Source: Nocardioides turkmenicus
GTDB taxonomy: Bacteria > Actinomycetota > Actinomycetes > Propionibacteriales > Nocardioidaceae
NCBI RefSeq assembly: GCF_011045035.1
Contig: NZ_JAALAA010000009.1
Coordinates: forward strand, 182,065 to 246,064
Direction of reading: 5' to 3'
DNA length: 64,000 bases
The first letter of the stretch is position 1. Each line of letters begins with the position of its first letter. Under the pieces are notes generated by a model. It saw only the letters and a list, made by a program, of their open reading frames with translations. It had not been told where the DNA came from and ran no database searches. This document shows positions 36,114 to 44,987 of the stretch, piece by piece. The position numbers and the translations under genes are program-made.

Positions 36114-37466
36114 ATGGGGGACTTCACCAGGTTCAAGTACGTCAGACGGGCTCTCGGCGCCGGCTTGATCTCCGGCGTCGTCGGCGTCGCGGGGCTGGCC
36201 ATTCCCAGCCCCGCGGCCGCCGCGAACCCGGTCACACCGGGCAACTTCACCGGCTTCGGCTTCGACCAGTGCCAGGCACCGTCGCAGACCGCGATGGACC
36301 GCTGGTGGAAGCACTCCAACTTCGGCGCCGTCGGCATCTACATCGCCGGCAACTCGCGCGGCTGCCGCAACCAGACCAACCTCAGCGCGACCTGGGTGCG
36401 CAACCAGCAGGCCCGGGGCTGGCGGCTGCTGCCGATCACACTCGGTCCGCAGGCGTCGTGCAACCCGCACTTCCCGCGCTACCGCGACGACCCGCGGATC
36501 AGCGCGAACCCGACGAACCAGTACGCGACGGCCAAGCGCCAGGGCATCAACCAGGCCAACGCCACCGTCGAGGCCGCCAAGCGCTACGGCATCGCCGCCG
36601 GCAGCACGATGTTCTACGACCTCGAGGGCTTCGACATCGGCAACAAGCGCTGCCGCGAGTCGGCGATGTGGTTCGTCTCCGCCTGGAGCCACCGGATCAA
36701 GGTGCTCGGCTACCGCCCGGGCATGTACTCGAGCGCAGCGTCCGGGATCAAGGCGATGTACGCCGTCTGGCACGCCCAGCCGCGCGGGTTCGTCTACCCC
36801 GCGGACCTGTGGATCGCCGACTGGGACGGCCGCGCCGGCACCTCGACCCGCTACATCCCCGACACCCCCTGGAACCCGCACCGCCGCGTCAAGCAGTACC
36901 GCGGGCCCCACAAGGAGACCCACGGCGGCACCACCATCGAGATCGACTCCAACTACGTCGACCTCGGCCGCGGCTCCTACGCCCGGCCGGTCACCCACTG
37001 CGGCGGCGTGCCGGTCAGCTTCACCTACTACCCCGACCTGAAGCCGCGCAGCGGCTCCTACACCCCCTCGCCGATCTACACGAAGGCGCTCGAGTGCATG
37101 CTCCGCGAGCGCGGGAACTTCGGCGGTCCCATCGACGGGACGTACGACGCGGGGCTGGTGCGGTCGATCAACGCCTGGCAGCGCGCGCACGGGCTGGCCG
37201 TGCGGGCCACCTGGACCAAGGGCGCCTGGAAGACGCTGTGGGCGGCCAACAGCCGTCCGCTCCTGAAGCGTGGCTCCGCCGGCGAGAGCGTCCGCGACCT
37301 CCAGCGTGCGCTCAGCGCCACCTCCGCGCCCCAGCGCCCGAAGATCACCGGCGTCCTCGACTGGAACACCCACGTCGCCCTCGTCGCCTACCAGAAGCGC
37401 CTCGGCCGCACCGCGACCGGCATGGCCACCGAGGTGACCTGGTACGACCTGGCCCACGGCCGCTGA
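36114..37466 (+). CDS. Secreted DUF1906 glycoside-hydrolase-like protein with two peptidoglycan-binding domains (copy 1)
   Basis: A 450-residue protein. A signal peptide (ends SPAAAA) is followed by a DUF1906 TIM-barrel (Rv2525c-like; ~40-300: GFGFDQCQAPSQTAMDRWW, GIYIAGNSRGC, TMFYDLEGFDI, ADLWIADWDG). Two peptidoglycan-binding type repeats close the protein (~325-375 and ~380-445: LKRGSAGESVRDLQRAL). DUF1906 proteins resemble lysozyme-like GH25 enzymes and act on or bind the cell wall. A paralogue of exactly the same length lies at 40330. Confidence 0.88.
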   Translation: MGDFTRFKYVRRALGAGLISGVVGVAGLAIPSPAAAANPVTPGNFTGFGFDQCQAPSQTAMDRWWKHSNFGAVGIYIAGNSRGCRNQTNLSATWVRNQQARGWRLLPITLGPQASCNPHFPRYRDDPRISANPTNQYATAKRQGINQANATVEAAKRYGIAAGSTMFYDLEGFDIGNKRCRESAMWFVSAWSHRIKVLGYRPGMYSSAASGIKAMYAVWHAQPRGFVYPADLWIADWDGRAGTSTRYIPDTPWNPHRRVKQYRGPHKETHGGTTIEIDSNYVDLGRGSYARPVTHCGGVPVSFTYYPDLKPRSGSYTPSPIYTKALECMLRERGNFGGPIDGTYDAGLVRSINAWQRAHGLAVRATWTKGAWKTLWAANSRPLLKRGSAGESVRDLQRALSATSAPQRPKITGVLDWNTHVALVAYQKRLGRTATGMATEVTWYDLAHGR

Positions 37467-37478
37467 GTCGCGCGACCC

Positions 37479-37518
37479 GAGGCCGAGTCGGCCCGTCTTG
37501 ACGGGCCGACTCGGCCTC
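37479..37518. terminator. Very strong hairpin between convergent genes
   Basis: The 19-nt arm at 37479-37497 (starting GAGGCCGAGTCGG) pairs perfectly with 37500-37518, leaving only TT between. A further half copy, GAGCCGACTCGG, lies near 37534. It separates the DUF1906 gene (+) from the stress-protein gene (-) and should terminate both. Confidence 0.8.
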
Positions 37519-37552
37519 GATCGACGTCAGAACGAGCCGACTCGGCGCGGCG

Positions 37553-38059
37553 TCAGGAGAACGGGTTGGGGAGGGCACCCGGAAGGTCGGCGAGGAGCTC
37601 GCGGGCGCGGGCGGCGACCTTGTGCTCGACCAGGACCTCGTACTTGGTCGGGACGATCATCTTGACGCTCGAGAAGTCGCGGGTGCCGCGGGTGGCGGCG
37701 TAGCCGATCAGCGACCAGACGAGGCCAAAGACGACACCGAGGAGCACCGTCGAGAGCAGGATGAAGAGGAAGTTCTCGCCGCCGAAGAGCGACATGATCA
37801 GACCGACGAAGACACCGAGCCAGGCGCCGGAGAGGACGCCCGCCAGCGCGACCTTGCTCCAGGTCAGGCGGCCGGTGATCCGCTCGATCTGCTTCAGCTC
37901 GGTGCCGACGATCATGCAGTTCTCGACCGGGAACTCCTTGTCGGAGAGGAAGTCGACCGACTTCTGCGCTGCCGCGTAGTCGTCATAGGTCGCGAGCGAC
38001 TGGGGGAACTCCAGCTTCAGCGGGCTCTGCGGGCCGCCGACCGGCGAGGTGAAGGACAT
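37553..38059 (-). CDS. General stress protein (YflT-like) with two membrane helices
   Basis: A 168-residue protein. The N-terminal YflT-type domain (YDDYAAAQKSVDFLSDKEFPVENCMIVG) is followed by two hydrophobic helices (~68-120, WLGVFVGLIMSLFGG and LFILLSTVLLGVVFGLVW). A C-terminal domain with EVLVEHKVAARARELLAD ends it. Members are common in actinobacteria and often stress-induced; the molecular role is unknown. Confidence 0.8.
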   Translation of the reverse strand: MSFTSPVGGPQSPLKLEFPQSLATYDDYAAAQKSVDFLSDKEFPVENCMIVGTELKQIERITGRLTWSKVALAGVLSGAWLGVFVGLIMSLFGGENFLFILLSTVLLGVVFGLVWSLIGYAATRGTRDFSSVKMIVPTKYEVLVEHKVAARARELLADLPGALPNPFS

Positions 38060-38083
38060 ACCTCCAGTCTGCCTCAGCCCAGG

Positions 38084-38635
38084 TCAGTTCTTGAGGATGC
38101 CGTTCGCGATGACGTCGAGCATGGGACGTACGTCCTTGGGGTCGAGCGAGGACTGGTCGGCCATGGTCGCGACGCCGCCGAGGAGACGGCAGACGTCGAG
38201 GTTGTCGACGCCCTCGCGCAGCACTCCGTGGTCGGCCATCGCCGTCAGGACGCTCTCGTTGGCGTCGGCGTAGGTCTGGCACTTGGTGCGCAGCGGGGAG
38301 TCCTGACACCCCAGTGAGGCCGTGATCTTGGCGGCGGCGCCCTGGTGGCGGGTCAGCAGGGCGACGTACTCCTCGAACCAGGCGAGCAGCTTCTCGCGAC
38401 ACCCGCCCTCGGTGGCCATCGCCTTCTCGACGTGGGCGGAGACCTCCTCGATCCAGGTCGCCATGATCGCCTCGTGGAGCGCCTCGCGCGTGGGGAAGTG
38501 GCGGTAGAGGGTGCCGGGACCGACGCCCGCCCGCCGGGCGACCTCGTCCAGGGGCGCGTCGAGACCACGCTCCTTGAAGACCGCATGGGCGACCTCGATC
38601 AGCCGCTCGCGATTGCGCTGCGCGTCGGCTCTCAT
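38084..38635 (-). CDS. TetR-family regulator of the adjacent MFS exporter
   Basis: A 183-residue TetR protein: RERLIEVAHAVFKERGLDAPLDEVARRAGVGPGTLYRHFPTREAL is the HTH region, followed by an all-helical ligand domain with three Cys. It is divergent from a DHA2 exporter; two perfect dyads in the 174-nt spacer (38721, 38751) are likely its operators. It presumably represses the exporter until a drug-like ligand binds. Confidence 0.9.
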   Translation of the reverse strand: MRADAQRNRERLIEVAHAVFKERGLDAPLDEVARRAGVGPGTLYRHFPTREALHEAIMATWIEEVSAHVEKAMATEGGCREKLLAWFEEYVALLTRHQGAAAKITASLGCQDSPLRTKCQTYADANESVLTAMADHGVLREGVDNLDVCRLLGGVATMADQSSLDPKDVRPMLDVIANGILKN

Positions 38636-38720
38636 CAGGACCTCCTCAGTGGCTCCCGCGGCACTGCGGGGGCCTCACGTTAACAGCAGCCACCGCCCGG
38701 CCAGCTAAATACGTTGCTAA

Positions 38721-38771
38721 CCGGAGACACTCTCCGGTAGTGTCTAGACCAAGCGGAGACTTCCTCCGCTT
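38721..38771. promoter_or_regulatory. Two TetR-type operators
   Basis: Dyad 1 is CCGGAGA-CAC-TCTCCGG (38721-38737). Dyad 2 is AAGCGGAG-ACTTC-CTCCGCTT (38751-38771). Both have perfect arms. Dyad 1 lies between a possible -35 TTGCTA (38714-38719) and -10 TAGTGT (38738-38743) for the MFS gene, the classic place for a repressor. GTCTAGAC at 38742-38749 is a third small palindrome. Confidence 0.65.
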
Positions 38772-38809
38772 CACTGTACTCCTCTTCCGACTCCAACAGG
38801 AGCTCTCGA

Positions 38810-40249
38810 ATGACATCCACCGTGGCACCACCCACGCCACCCGCGGCCACCAAGGCCGCCGGCGCCGGGATCGCCCTGGTCCTGGTCGCCCAGCTGATGA
38901 TCGTGCTCGACTCGGCGGTCGTGAACGTCGCGCTCCCCCGGATCGCCGACGACCTCGAGTTCACCCCGGCGGCGCTCACCTGGGTGCTCAACGGCTACAC
39001 CCTCGCCTTCGGCGGCCTGCTGCTGCTCGGCGGCCGCCTCGGCGACGTCTTCGGCAGGCGGCGTACGTTCGTCGCCGGCCTGTCCGTCTTCACCCTCTTC
39101 TCCCTGGCCGGCGGGCTCGCACCGACCGACGACCTGCTGGTCATCGCCCGCGCCCTGCAGGGCTTCGGTGCCGCGATCGCCGCACCTCAGGTGCTCGCGC
39201 TGCTGACCACGTCCGCGAAGGACGAGGCCGGCCGGGCCCGGGCGATCGCGCTCTTCGCCGCGGTCTCCTCCAGCGGCGCCTCGATCGGGCTGATCCTCGG
39301 CGGCATCCTGACCGACATCGCGTCCTGGCGCTGGACGCTGTTCATCAACGTACCCATCGGGCTCGTCGTGCTCGCCCTCGTCGGCCGTCTCGTCTCCGAG
39401 ACCGCCCGGCGGCCGGGACGCTTCGACATCGTCGGCGCGGTGACCGCCACCGGTGGTGCGGCCGCGATCGTGTGGTCGCTGATCGGCGCCCCGGAGCACG
39501 GCTGGACCTCGGCGCGCACCATCGGCGGCATCGCCGTCGGCCTGCTCCTGCTGGTCGCCCTCGTGCTCACCGAGCGCCGGGTCGCCCACCCGCTGCTGCA
39601 GCTCCACCTCTTCAACAGCCACCGCCGCGTCGCCGCGTTCATCGCCGCGGTGGGGCTGGTCGGAGCGCAGTTCGCGACGTTCTACCTGACCGTGATCTAC
39701 CTGCAGGGCGTGCTCGGCATGGGTCCGTTCGCCTCCGGGCTGGCGTTCCTGCCGCTCACCCTGATGATCTTCGCGATGTCCCGGGTCGCGCCTCGCATCG
39801 CAGCCCGGATCGGGATGTCGCGGGTGCTCGTCTTGGGCGCCACCGGTCTGACGGTGTCGTTCCTGTGGCTGAGCACGCTGTCGGAGACGAGCACGTACGC
39901 CGGCGCCGTCCTGGCTCCGTTCCTCCTCAACGGCGCCTTCGCCTCGCTGGTCTTCACCTCCACCACGGCCCTCGGCCTGGAGGGCGTCGACGCCGCCCAC
40001 GCCGGGTCCGCGTCGGGTCTGGTGCAGACGATGCAGCAGCTCGGCGGCTCGATCGGCCTGGCCGTGATCGCCTCGGTCTACGTCGCCAACGGCACCCCCG
40101 GCGAGGTCGTACCGGGCATGCGCGAGGCCTTCTACGCCGCGGCCGCGCTCGGTGCGCTCGGCATCATCGCCTCGCTGAGCGTCGTGCTCCGGCGCCCGTC
40201 GGGAGCGCCCTCGTACGTCGCCGGGCGAGCCGCGGTCGAGGTCGACTGA
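38810..40249 (+). CDS. MFS multidrug exporter, DHA2 (EmrB/QacA) family
   Basis: A 479-residue transporter with about 14 helices. Helix 1 reads LMIVLDSAVVNVALPRI, motif A-like LLLGGRLGDVFGRRR follows helix 2, and motif C-like GASIGLILGGILTDIASWRW is in helix 5. It should expel toxic compounds by proton antiport. It is regulated by the divergent TetR gene, as the operator dyads suggest. The start ATG 38810 has AGGAG upstream (CAACAGGAGCTCTCGA). Confidence 0.93.
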   Translation: MTSTVAPPTPPAATKAAGAGIALVLVAQLMIVLDSAVVNVALPRIADDLEFTPAALTWVLNGYTLAFGGLLLLGGRLGDVFGRRRTFVAGLSVFTLFSLAGGLAPTDDLLVIARALQGFGAAIAAPQVLALLTTSAKDEAGRARAIALFAAVSSSGASIGLILGGILTDIASWRWTLFINVPIGLVVLALVGRLVSETARRPGRFDIVGAVTATGGAAAIVWSLIGAPEHGWTSARTIGGIAVGLLLLVALVLTERRVAHPLLQLHLFNSHRRVAAFIAAVGLVGAQFATFYLTVIYLQGVLGMGPFASGLAFLPLTLMIFAMSRVAPRIAARIGMSRVLVLGATGLTVSFLWLSTLSETSTYAGAVLAPFLLNGAFASLVFTSTTALGLEGVDAAHAGSASGLVQTMQQLGGSIGLAVIASVYVANGTPGEVVPGMREAFYAAAALGALGIIASLSVVLRRPSGAPSYVAGRAAVEVD

Positions 40250-40329
40250 GGCGTCGCCGACCGGGTGGCCCACGGGATGAGCCGCTCGGGCTATGGCGCG
40301 TGGCGAGTCCTGGTGCTATGCCGTGAACC

Positions 40330-41682
40330 ATGGGGGGTATCAGTTCCAGGCATGCCCGGCGCGCACTCTGCGCCGGCGTCCTCGCAGGCGTCATGACCGT
40401 CGCGGGGCTGGCTTCGGCCGGCCCCGCGACGGCTGCCAACCCGGTCACTCCGGGCAACTTCACCGGCTTCGGCTTCGACCAGTGCCAGGCGCCGTCGCAG
40501 ACCGCGATGGACCGCTGGTGGGCGGACTCGAACTTCACCGGCGTTGGCATCTACATCGCGGGCAGGTCGCGCGCCTGCCGCACCCAGACGTACCTCTCGG
40601 CGACCTGGGTACGCAACCAGCTCGCGCGCGGCTGGCGGCTGCTGCCGATCACGCTCGGCCCGCAGGCTTCGTGCAACCCCCGCTATCCGCGCTACGGCGA
40701 CGACCCGAAGATCGACCCGGACCCGGCCGACGGCTATGCGGCCGCGAGGCGCCAGGCGATCAACGAGGCCAACACGGCGGTCACCGCCGCCAAGGGCTAC
40801 GGGATCGCCGCGGGCAGCACGATGTTCTACGACCTGGAGGCCTTCGACATCGCCAACCGGACCTGCCGGGAGTCGGCGATGTGGTTCATCTCCGCCTGGA
40901 GCCACCGGATCAAGGTGCTCGGCTACCGCCCGGCGATGTACTCCAGCGCAGCGTCAGGGATCAAGGCGATCTACGACGTCCGGCGCGCCCAGCCGAGCGG
41001 CTTCACCTACCCCGCCGACCTGTGGATCGCCGACTGGGACGGCAAGGCGAACACCTCGACGACCTACATCCCGGACTCGGTCTGGAGCGACCACGACCGG
41101 GTCAAGCAGTATCGCGGCGGCCACGACGAGACCCACGGCGGCGTCACGATCAACATCGACTCCGACTATCTCGACGTCGGCCGCGGGTCCTACGCCCCGC
41201 CGGTGGTCAGGTGCGGTGGCGTACGCGTCGACTTCGACTACTACCCCGATCTGCGCCCGGCCACGTCGACCTACACCCCGCCGGCCGCGTACGTGAAGGC
41301 GCTCAAGTGCATGCTCAGCACCCGCGGGACCTTCGACGGCGTGATGAGCGGCTACTACGGCTCGGCGCTCCGCGCCGCCGTCCACAGCTGGCAGCGTACG
41401 CACGGCCTGGCCGTCCGCGACCTGTGGACCCGGGGCGCCTGGAAGACGCTCTGGGCCGCCAACCGGCACCCGATCCTGAAGCGCGGCTCCGCCGGCGACC
41501 AGGTGCGTGACCTCCAGCGAGCCCTCAACTCCACCACCCGCACCGAGGAGCGGGTCAAGGTCACCGGGGTCCTCGACTGGACCACCCACGTCGGCCTGGT
41601 CGCCTACCAGCGCCGCCTCGGGCGCTCCGTCAACGGCTTCGCGACGGCGGTCACCTGGTACGACCTGTCGCGGGCGCGCTGA
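40330..41682 (+). CDS. Secreted DUF1906 glycoside-hydrolase-like protein with two peptidoglycan-binding domains (copy 2)
   Basis: A 450-residue paralogue of the gene at 36114, with the same domain order and length. The segments NPVTPGNFTGFGFDQCQAPS, FISAWSHRIKVLGYRP and ADLWIADWDG are identical or nearly so. Differences concentrate in the linker and the second binding repeat (NSTTRTEERVKVTGVLDWTTH). The signal peptide ends GPATAA. It converges with purQ 29 nt away. The pair may have different wall targets or timing. Confidence 0.88.
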   Translation: MGGISSRHARRALCAGVLAGVMTVAGLASAGPATAANPVTPGNFTGFGFDQCQAPSQTAMDRWWADSNFTGVGIYIAGRSRACRTQTYLSATWVRNQLARGWRLLPITLGPQASCNPRYPRYGDDPKIDPDPADGYAAARRQAINEANTAVTAAKGYGIAAGSTMFYDLEAFDIANRTCRESAMWFISAWSHRIKVLGYRPAMYSSAASGIKAIYDVRRAQPSGFTYPADLWIADWDGKANTSTTYIPDSVWSDHDRVKQYRGGHDETHGGVTINIDSDYLDVGRGSYAPPVVRCGGVRVDFDYYPDLRPATSTYTPPAAYVKALKCMLSTRGTFDGVMSGYYGSALRAAVHSWQRTHGLAVRDLWTRGAWKTLWAANRHPILKRGSAGDQVRDLQRALNSTTRTEERVKVTGVLDWTTHVGLVAYQRRLGRSVNGFATAVTWYDLSRAR

Positions 41683-41711
41683 GGCGGCTCCTCCAGCGAG
41701 GAGGAACAGCC

Positions 41712-42380
41712 TCAGGCGAAGGCCTTCTCGGCCAGCGAGGTGAAGAAGCCCAGCCCGTCAAGACCCGAGCCGGTGAGGGTTTCCACGGCGTGCTCGGGGT
41801 GGGGCATCAGACCGACGACGTTGCCGGCCTCGTTGGTGATGCCGGCGATGTCGTTGACCGAGCCGTTGGGGTTGACGTCGAGGTAGCGCGCGACGACGCG
41901 GCCCTCGTCCTCGAGCCGCTTGATGGTGTCGGCGTCGGCGACGTACTGCCCCTCGCCGTTCTTCAGCGGCACGACGATCTCCTGGTTCTGGGTGAACGCG
42001 GAGGTCCAGGCGGTCGAGTTGTTCTCGATGCGCAGCTTCTGGTCGCGGCAGATGAACTTGAGGTGGTCGTTGCGCAGCAGGCCGCCGGGGAGCAGGTGGG
42101 ACTCCACCAGCATCTGGAAGCCGTTGCAGATGCCGAGGACCGGGAGGCCCTTCTGGGCACCCTCGATGACCTCGGTCATGATCGGGGCGAAGCGCGAGAT
42201 GGCGCCGCAGCGCAGGTAGTCGCCGTAGGAGAAGCCGCCCGGCAGGATCACCGCGTCGACGCCCTGGAGGTCGTGGTCGCCGTGCCAGAGCGCGACGGCC
42301 TCGTTGCCACCGACGCGTACGGCGCGCTGCGCGTCGACGTCGTCGAGGGTGCCCGGGAAGGTGATGACGCCGATCTTCAC
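41712..42380 (-). CDS. purQ: Phosphoribosylformylglycinamidine synthase, glutaminase subunit
   Basis: A 222-residue class I glutaminase. The nucleophile Cys is in [14 protein letters not shown], with the partner His-Glu in [10 protein letters not shown]. Also visible are [21 protein letters not shown] and [17 protein letters not shown]. It supplies ammonia to PurL. The GTG start at 42380 overlaps the purS stop (GTGA), a coupled arrangement. A longer upstream frame runs through purS out of frame and is not real. Confidence 0.95.
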   Translation of the reverse strand: MKIGVITFPGTLDDVDAQRAVRVGGNEAVALWHGDHDLQGVDAVILPGGFSYGDYLRCGAISRFAPIMTEVIEGAQKGLPVLGICNGFQMLVESHLLPGGLLRNDHLKFICRDQKLRIENNSTAWTSAFTQNQEIVVPLKNGEGQYVADADTIKRLEDEGRVVARYLDVNPNGSVNDIAGITNEAGNVVGLMPHPEHAVETLTGSGLDGLGFFTSLAEKAFA

Positions 42381-42640
42381 TTGGCCTTCTCCTGGGCCGG
42401 CTCTTCCACGCGGACGACGTAGTTCTCGATCACCGTGTTGGCCAGGAAGGTCTCGGCCAGCTTCTCGATCTGGGCGAGCGCGTCGTCGGTGATCTCGGGG
42501 ATCTCCAGCTCGAACCGCTTGCCCTGACGGACCTCGGTGACCCCGGTGAACCCGAGCCGCGGCAGGGCGCCGAGCACGGCCTTCCCCTGCGGGTCGAGAA
42601 TCTCGGGCTTGGGCATGACGTCGACGACAACGCGAGGCAT
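42377..42640 (-). CDS. purS: Phosphoribosylformylglycinamidine synthase, PurS subunit
   Basis: An 87-residue protein with the PurS pattern: [43 protein letters not shown] and a [13 protein letters not shown] end. It bridges PurQ and PurL in the synthase complex. It is the promoter-proximal gene of purSQ, with a 79-nt gap to the divergent MFS gene. The gap holds TAGGTG...CACCTA symmetry and TAGACT as a possible -10. Confidence 0.93.
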   Translation of the reverse strand: MPRVVVDVMPKPEILDPQGKAVLGALPRLGFTGVTEVRQGKRFELEIPEITDDALAQIEKLAETFLANTVIENYVVRVEEPAQEKAK

Positions 42641-42719
42641 GGCTGCAGTCTAGGTGGGCCATACGCCGCTCACCTAAACCGTTCGCGACCGCCACGTCCG
42701 GTCTTTACGATCGCTCCTC

Positions 42720-43940
42720 GTGCGCCACCTGCTGATCGACATCACGCCGTTGCGTACATCACCCGCCTTCCGACGCTTCTTCCTCGGTCGGGCGGTCTCT
42801 GGGCTCGGTGGGCAGATCACCGGCGTCGCGGTGATGTACCAGGTCTGGGAGGCGACTCACAGCCCGTTCTGGTCCGGCAGCGTGGCTCTCGCCCAGCTGG
42901 TCCCGTTGCTCACCATCGGACTCTGGGGCGGCTCCGTGGCGGACCGGGCCGACCGCCGCTCGATCCTGATGGCCACGACCGTCGTCCAGCTCGTGCTGGC
43001 GCTGCTGCTGGTCGCCCAGTCCGCCTGGCTCGGCACCTCACCCGCATCGGTCGGGTTCGTCCTGGCGCTGGTCGCGCTCCTCGCCGCGGTCGCCTCCATC
43101 GCCGCGCCCGCGAGCATGGGCGTGATCCCGCGCCTGCTCCCCACAGACCAGGTCGCCGCCGGCCTCGCCCTCAACCGGCTGAGCTTCCAGGGCTCGATGC
43201 TGCTGGGTCCGGCGCTGGGCGGCCTGATCATCGGCTACGCCGGCCTCGAGATCGCGTACGCCGTCGATGCCGCCTCCTTCGCCGCCGGCTTCCTCGGGGT
43301 CGTTGGTCTCCCGGCCCTGGCTCCCGCTACCAGGACGAGCGGCGGCGGGGCCCTCGAAGGCCTGCGCTTCGCCGTCACCCAACCGGTCGTACGCGGCGTG
43401 CTCCTCGTCGACCTGGCGGCGACCCTCCTGGCCATGCCGGTGAGCCTGTTCCCGCTGGTCAACGAGGAGAGGTTCGGCGGCGATCCGCGTACGCTCGGGC
43501 TGTTCCTCACCGCGATCGCGGTCGGCGGTGTCGCGGCGTCTCTCGTCTCGGGCTCGTTCACCCGCCGCAGCCGGCCGGGCGTGATCACGATCGCCGCCGC
43601 CGCGGTGTGGGGCGTCAGCATCGGTGCCGTCGGGCTGGTCACCTCGCCGTGGCTCTGTCTCGCCCTCCTCGCCGTCGCTGGCGCGGCCGACTCGGTCAGC
43701 GTCGTCACCCGCGGCACGCTCATCCAGCTGGCGGTGCCCGACGACCTACGCGGCCGCACCGCCGCGATCGAGATGATCGTCGGCACCGGCGGACCCGAGC
43801 TCGGCAACCTCCGCGGCGGCGCCGTCGCCCAGCTCACCTCGGGCTCGTTCGCCCTGGTCAGCGGCGGCATCACCTGCCTGCTCGCACTCGCGGCCGTCGG
43901 CGCCACCTCCCGCCCGATGCTCACCTTCCGGACGAGCTAG
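42720..43940 (+). CDS. MFS transporter, EntS-like (MFS_3)
   Basis: A 406-residue transporter with about 12 helices. RRFFLGRAVSGLGGQITGVAVMYQVWEATHSPFWSGSV and WGGSVADRADRRSIL are typical of the enterobactin-exporter-like MFS_3 group. The substrate is unknown. The start is GTG 42720; TACGAT at 42706-42711, 8 nt before it, suggests a leaderless mRNA. The stop is immediately followed by a hairpin repeat. Confidence 0.88.
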   Translation: MRHLLIDITPLRTSPAFRRFFLGRAVSGLGGQITGVAVMYQVWEATHSPFWSGSVALAQLVPLLTIGLWGGSVADRADRRSILMATTVVQLVLALLLVAQSAWLGTSPASVGFVLALVALLAAVASIAAPASMGVIPRLLPTDQVAAGLALNRLSFQGSMLLGPALGGLIIGYAGLEIAYAVDAASFAAGFLGVVGLPALAPATRTSGGGALEGLRFAVTQPVVRGVLLVDLAATLLAMPVSLFPLVNEERFGGDPRTLGLFLTAIAVGGVAASLVSGSFTRRSRPGVITIAAAAVWGVSIGAVGLVTSPWLCLALLAVAGAADSVSVVTRGTLIQLAVPDDLRGRTAAIEMIVGTGGPELGNLRGGAVAQLTSGSFALVSGGITCLLALAAVGATSRPMLTFRTS

Positions 43941-43979
43941 GTCGAAGTTCGCAGCCACCAGGGGACTGCGATCTTCGAC
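43941..43979. repeat. 39-nt hairpin repeat, left copy
   Basis: The left arm GTCGAAGTTCGCAG (43941-43954) and right arm CTGCGATCTTCGAC (43966-43979) pair with one mismatch around an 11-nt loop. It starts 1 nt after the MFS stop and ends 1 nt before the stop of the AbiEi-like gene. It nearly matches the hairpin at 44988-45026 in the same orientation, including the loop start CCACCA. Confidence 0.85.
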
Positions 43980-43980
43980 C

Positions 43981-44946
43981 TCATGCATCCGCACACGCCG
44001 CGCACGAGCGAATCCGGCCCTCCCAACCGCCGAGCCTCAGCAGGTCGCCGATACGGGCGGCAGTCCGACACGGATCAGCGAGCACCTGCCCGTAGGTGAT
44101 CCGGACGGTCCGCAGACGCCGCACAGCCGCCGCGTCCAGGTCGCGAGCGTGATCGGCGTCGCGCGACGCAGCATTGCCATGGAAGGCGCGACCGTCGAGC
44201 TCGACGACCAGACCGTACGCGGCATAGGTGACGTCGCGCTCGACAGCGGATCCCGCGACCGAGTCGGCGACCTGGCGCTCGCCCGCCGGCAACCCATGGG
44301 CACGCTCGACGCGCCTGAGGTACTCGCGCTCGAGCACCGAGCACGCGCCGGCCTTGAGATCCTCGAGCAGCTCGCCGAGGAGACGCCGATCGCGCAACCG
44401 TCGGCGATGCCCGAGAGCCTCGACCAACGCCGCCGCCCGCAGCGCGTTGGTCTGCACCAGGTCGGCGAGCATCGCAAATGCCTCGTTGACGTCGGCCGCC
44501 TCCGCGGCCGCATCGATCGCCGCTTCCGCGATCTCCTGTCGCGGCGGGTAGGCCGCCCAGTCGATGTATCCGTCGAAACGAGCACGACGCCGGACGATCA
44601 CCCCCTCAGGTGCACGTACGGTGCGACTCGTCGGGACCATCACCTCGATCGGGCCTCGCTCCGGAGGCTTCGGCAGCGCCGACCGCCCCGTCAGAGCCGC
44701 CGGCCAGCAGGCCAGCACCGCCGCCCAGGCACGCTGGCCCCACGTCGGGTTGCCGGTGTGACTGACGAAGACGCCAGGGTGGATAGCGGTGAGCTCACGG
44801 TTGCGTACGAGGCGACGGATGTCGTGGTCCTGGGCGTGCAGCTCGCGCAGCTGTCTCCTCGAGATGACCCCGCCCTGGACGTCATCGCGCAGCCGCACCA
44901 TCCCTTCGTGATCGAACAGCTGCTTCGCGTCCCCCGAGTCGGCCAT
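43981..44946 (-). CDS. AbiEi-type antitoxin domain + Vsr/DUF559-like nuclease domain protein
   Basis: A 321-residue protein. The N-terminal ~80 residues (GGVISRRQLRELHAQDHDIRRLVRNRELTAIHPGVFVSH) match the AbiEi-type winged-helix module found at the start of many actinobacterial proteins. The middle is helical. The C-terminal ~100 residues (YGLVVELDGRAFHGNAASRDADHARD, VRRLRTVRITYGQVLADP) look like a Vsr/DUF559 PD-(D/E)xK-type fold, with ELDG as the candidate acidic motif. It is encoded alone; no toxin gene adjoins it. It is flanked by two hairpin repeats, and its start codon is inside a 15-bp palindrome. It may be a mobile or defence-type gene; activity is unproven. Confidence 0.75.
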   Translation of the reverse strand: MADSGDAKQLFDHEGMVRLRDDVQGGVISRRQLRELHAQDHDIRRLVRNRELTAIHPGVFVSHTGNPTWGQRAWAAVLACWPAALTGRSALPKPPERGPIEVMVPTSRTVRAPEGVIVRRRARFDGYIDWAAYPPRQEIAEAAIDAAAEAADVNEAFAMLADLVQTNALRAAALVEALGHRRRLRDRRLLGELLEDLKAGACSVLEREYLRRVERAHGLPAGERQVADSVAGSAVERDVTYAAYGLVVELDGRAFHGNAASRDADHARDLDAAAVRRLRTVRITYGQVLADPCRTAARIGDLLRLGGWEGRIRSCAACADA

Positions 44947-44959
44947 AGGACAGTCCTAT
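44945..44959. promoter_or_regulatory. Palindrome over the start of the AbiEi-like gene
   Basis: ATAGGAC-A-GTCCTAT is a perfect dyad with 7-bp arms, overlapping the ATG (44944-44946). It is well placed for autorepression by the protein's own N-terminal winged helix, as in antitoxin genes. Confidence 0.5.
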
Positions 44960-44987
44960 CCCGAGAACGACCGGCCAACCCCACAAA

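Noticed and set aside
37479..37518. 19-bp perfect repeat as a mobile-element end
   Set aside because: It sits exactly between two convergent stops and fits a terminator better; no partner copy frames a gene.
41683..42719. Purine riboswitch near purSQ
   Set aside because: The 79-nt leader is too short and shows no aptamer-like paired structure; other pur leaders are also short.
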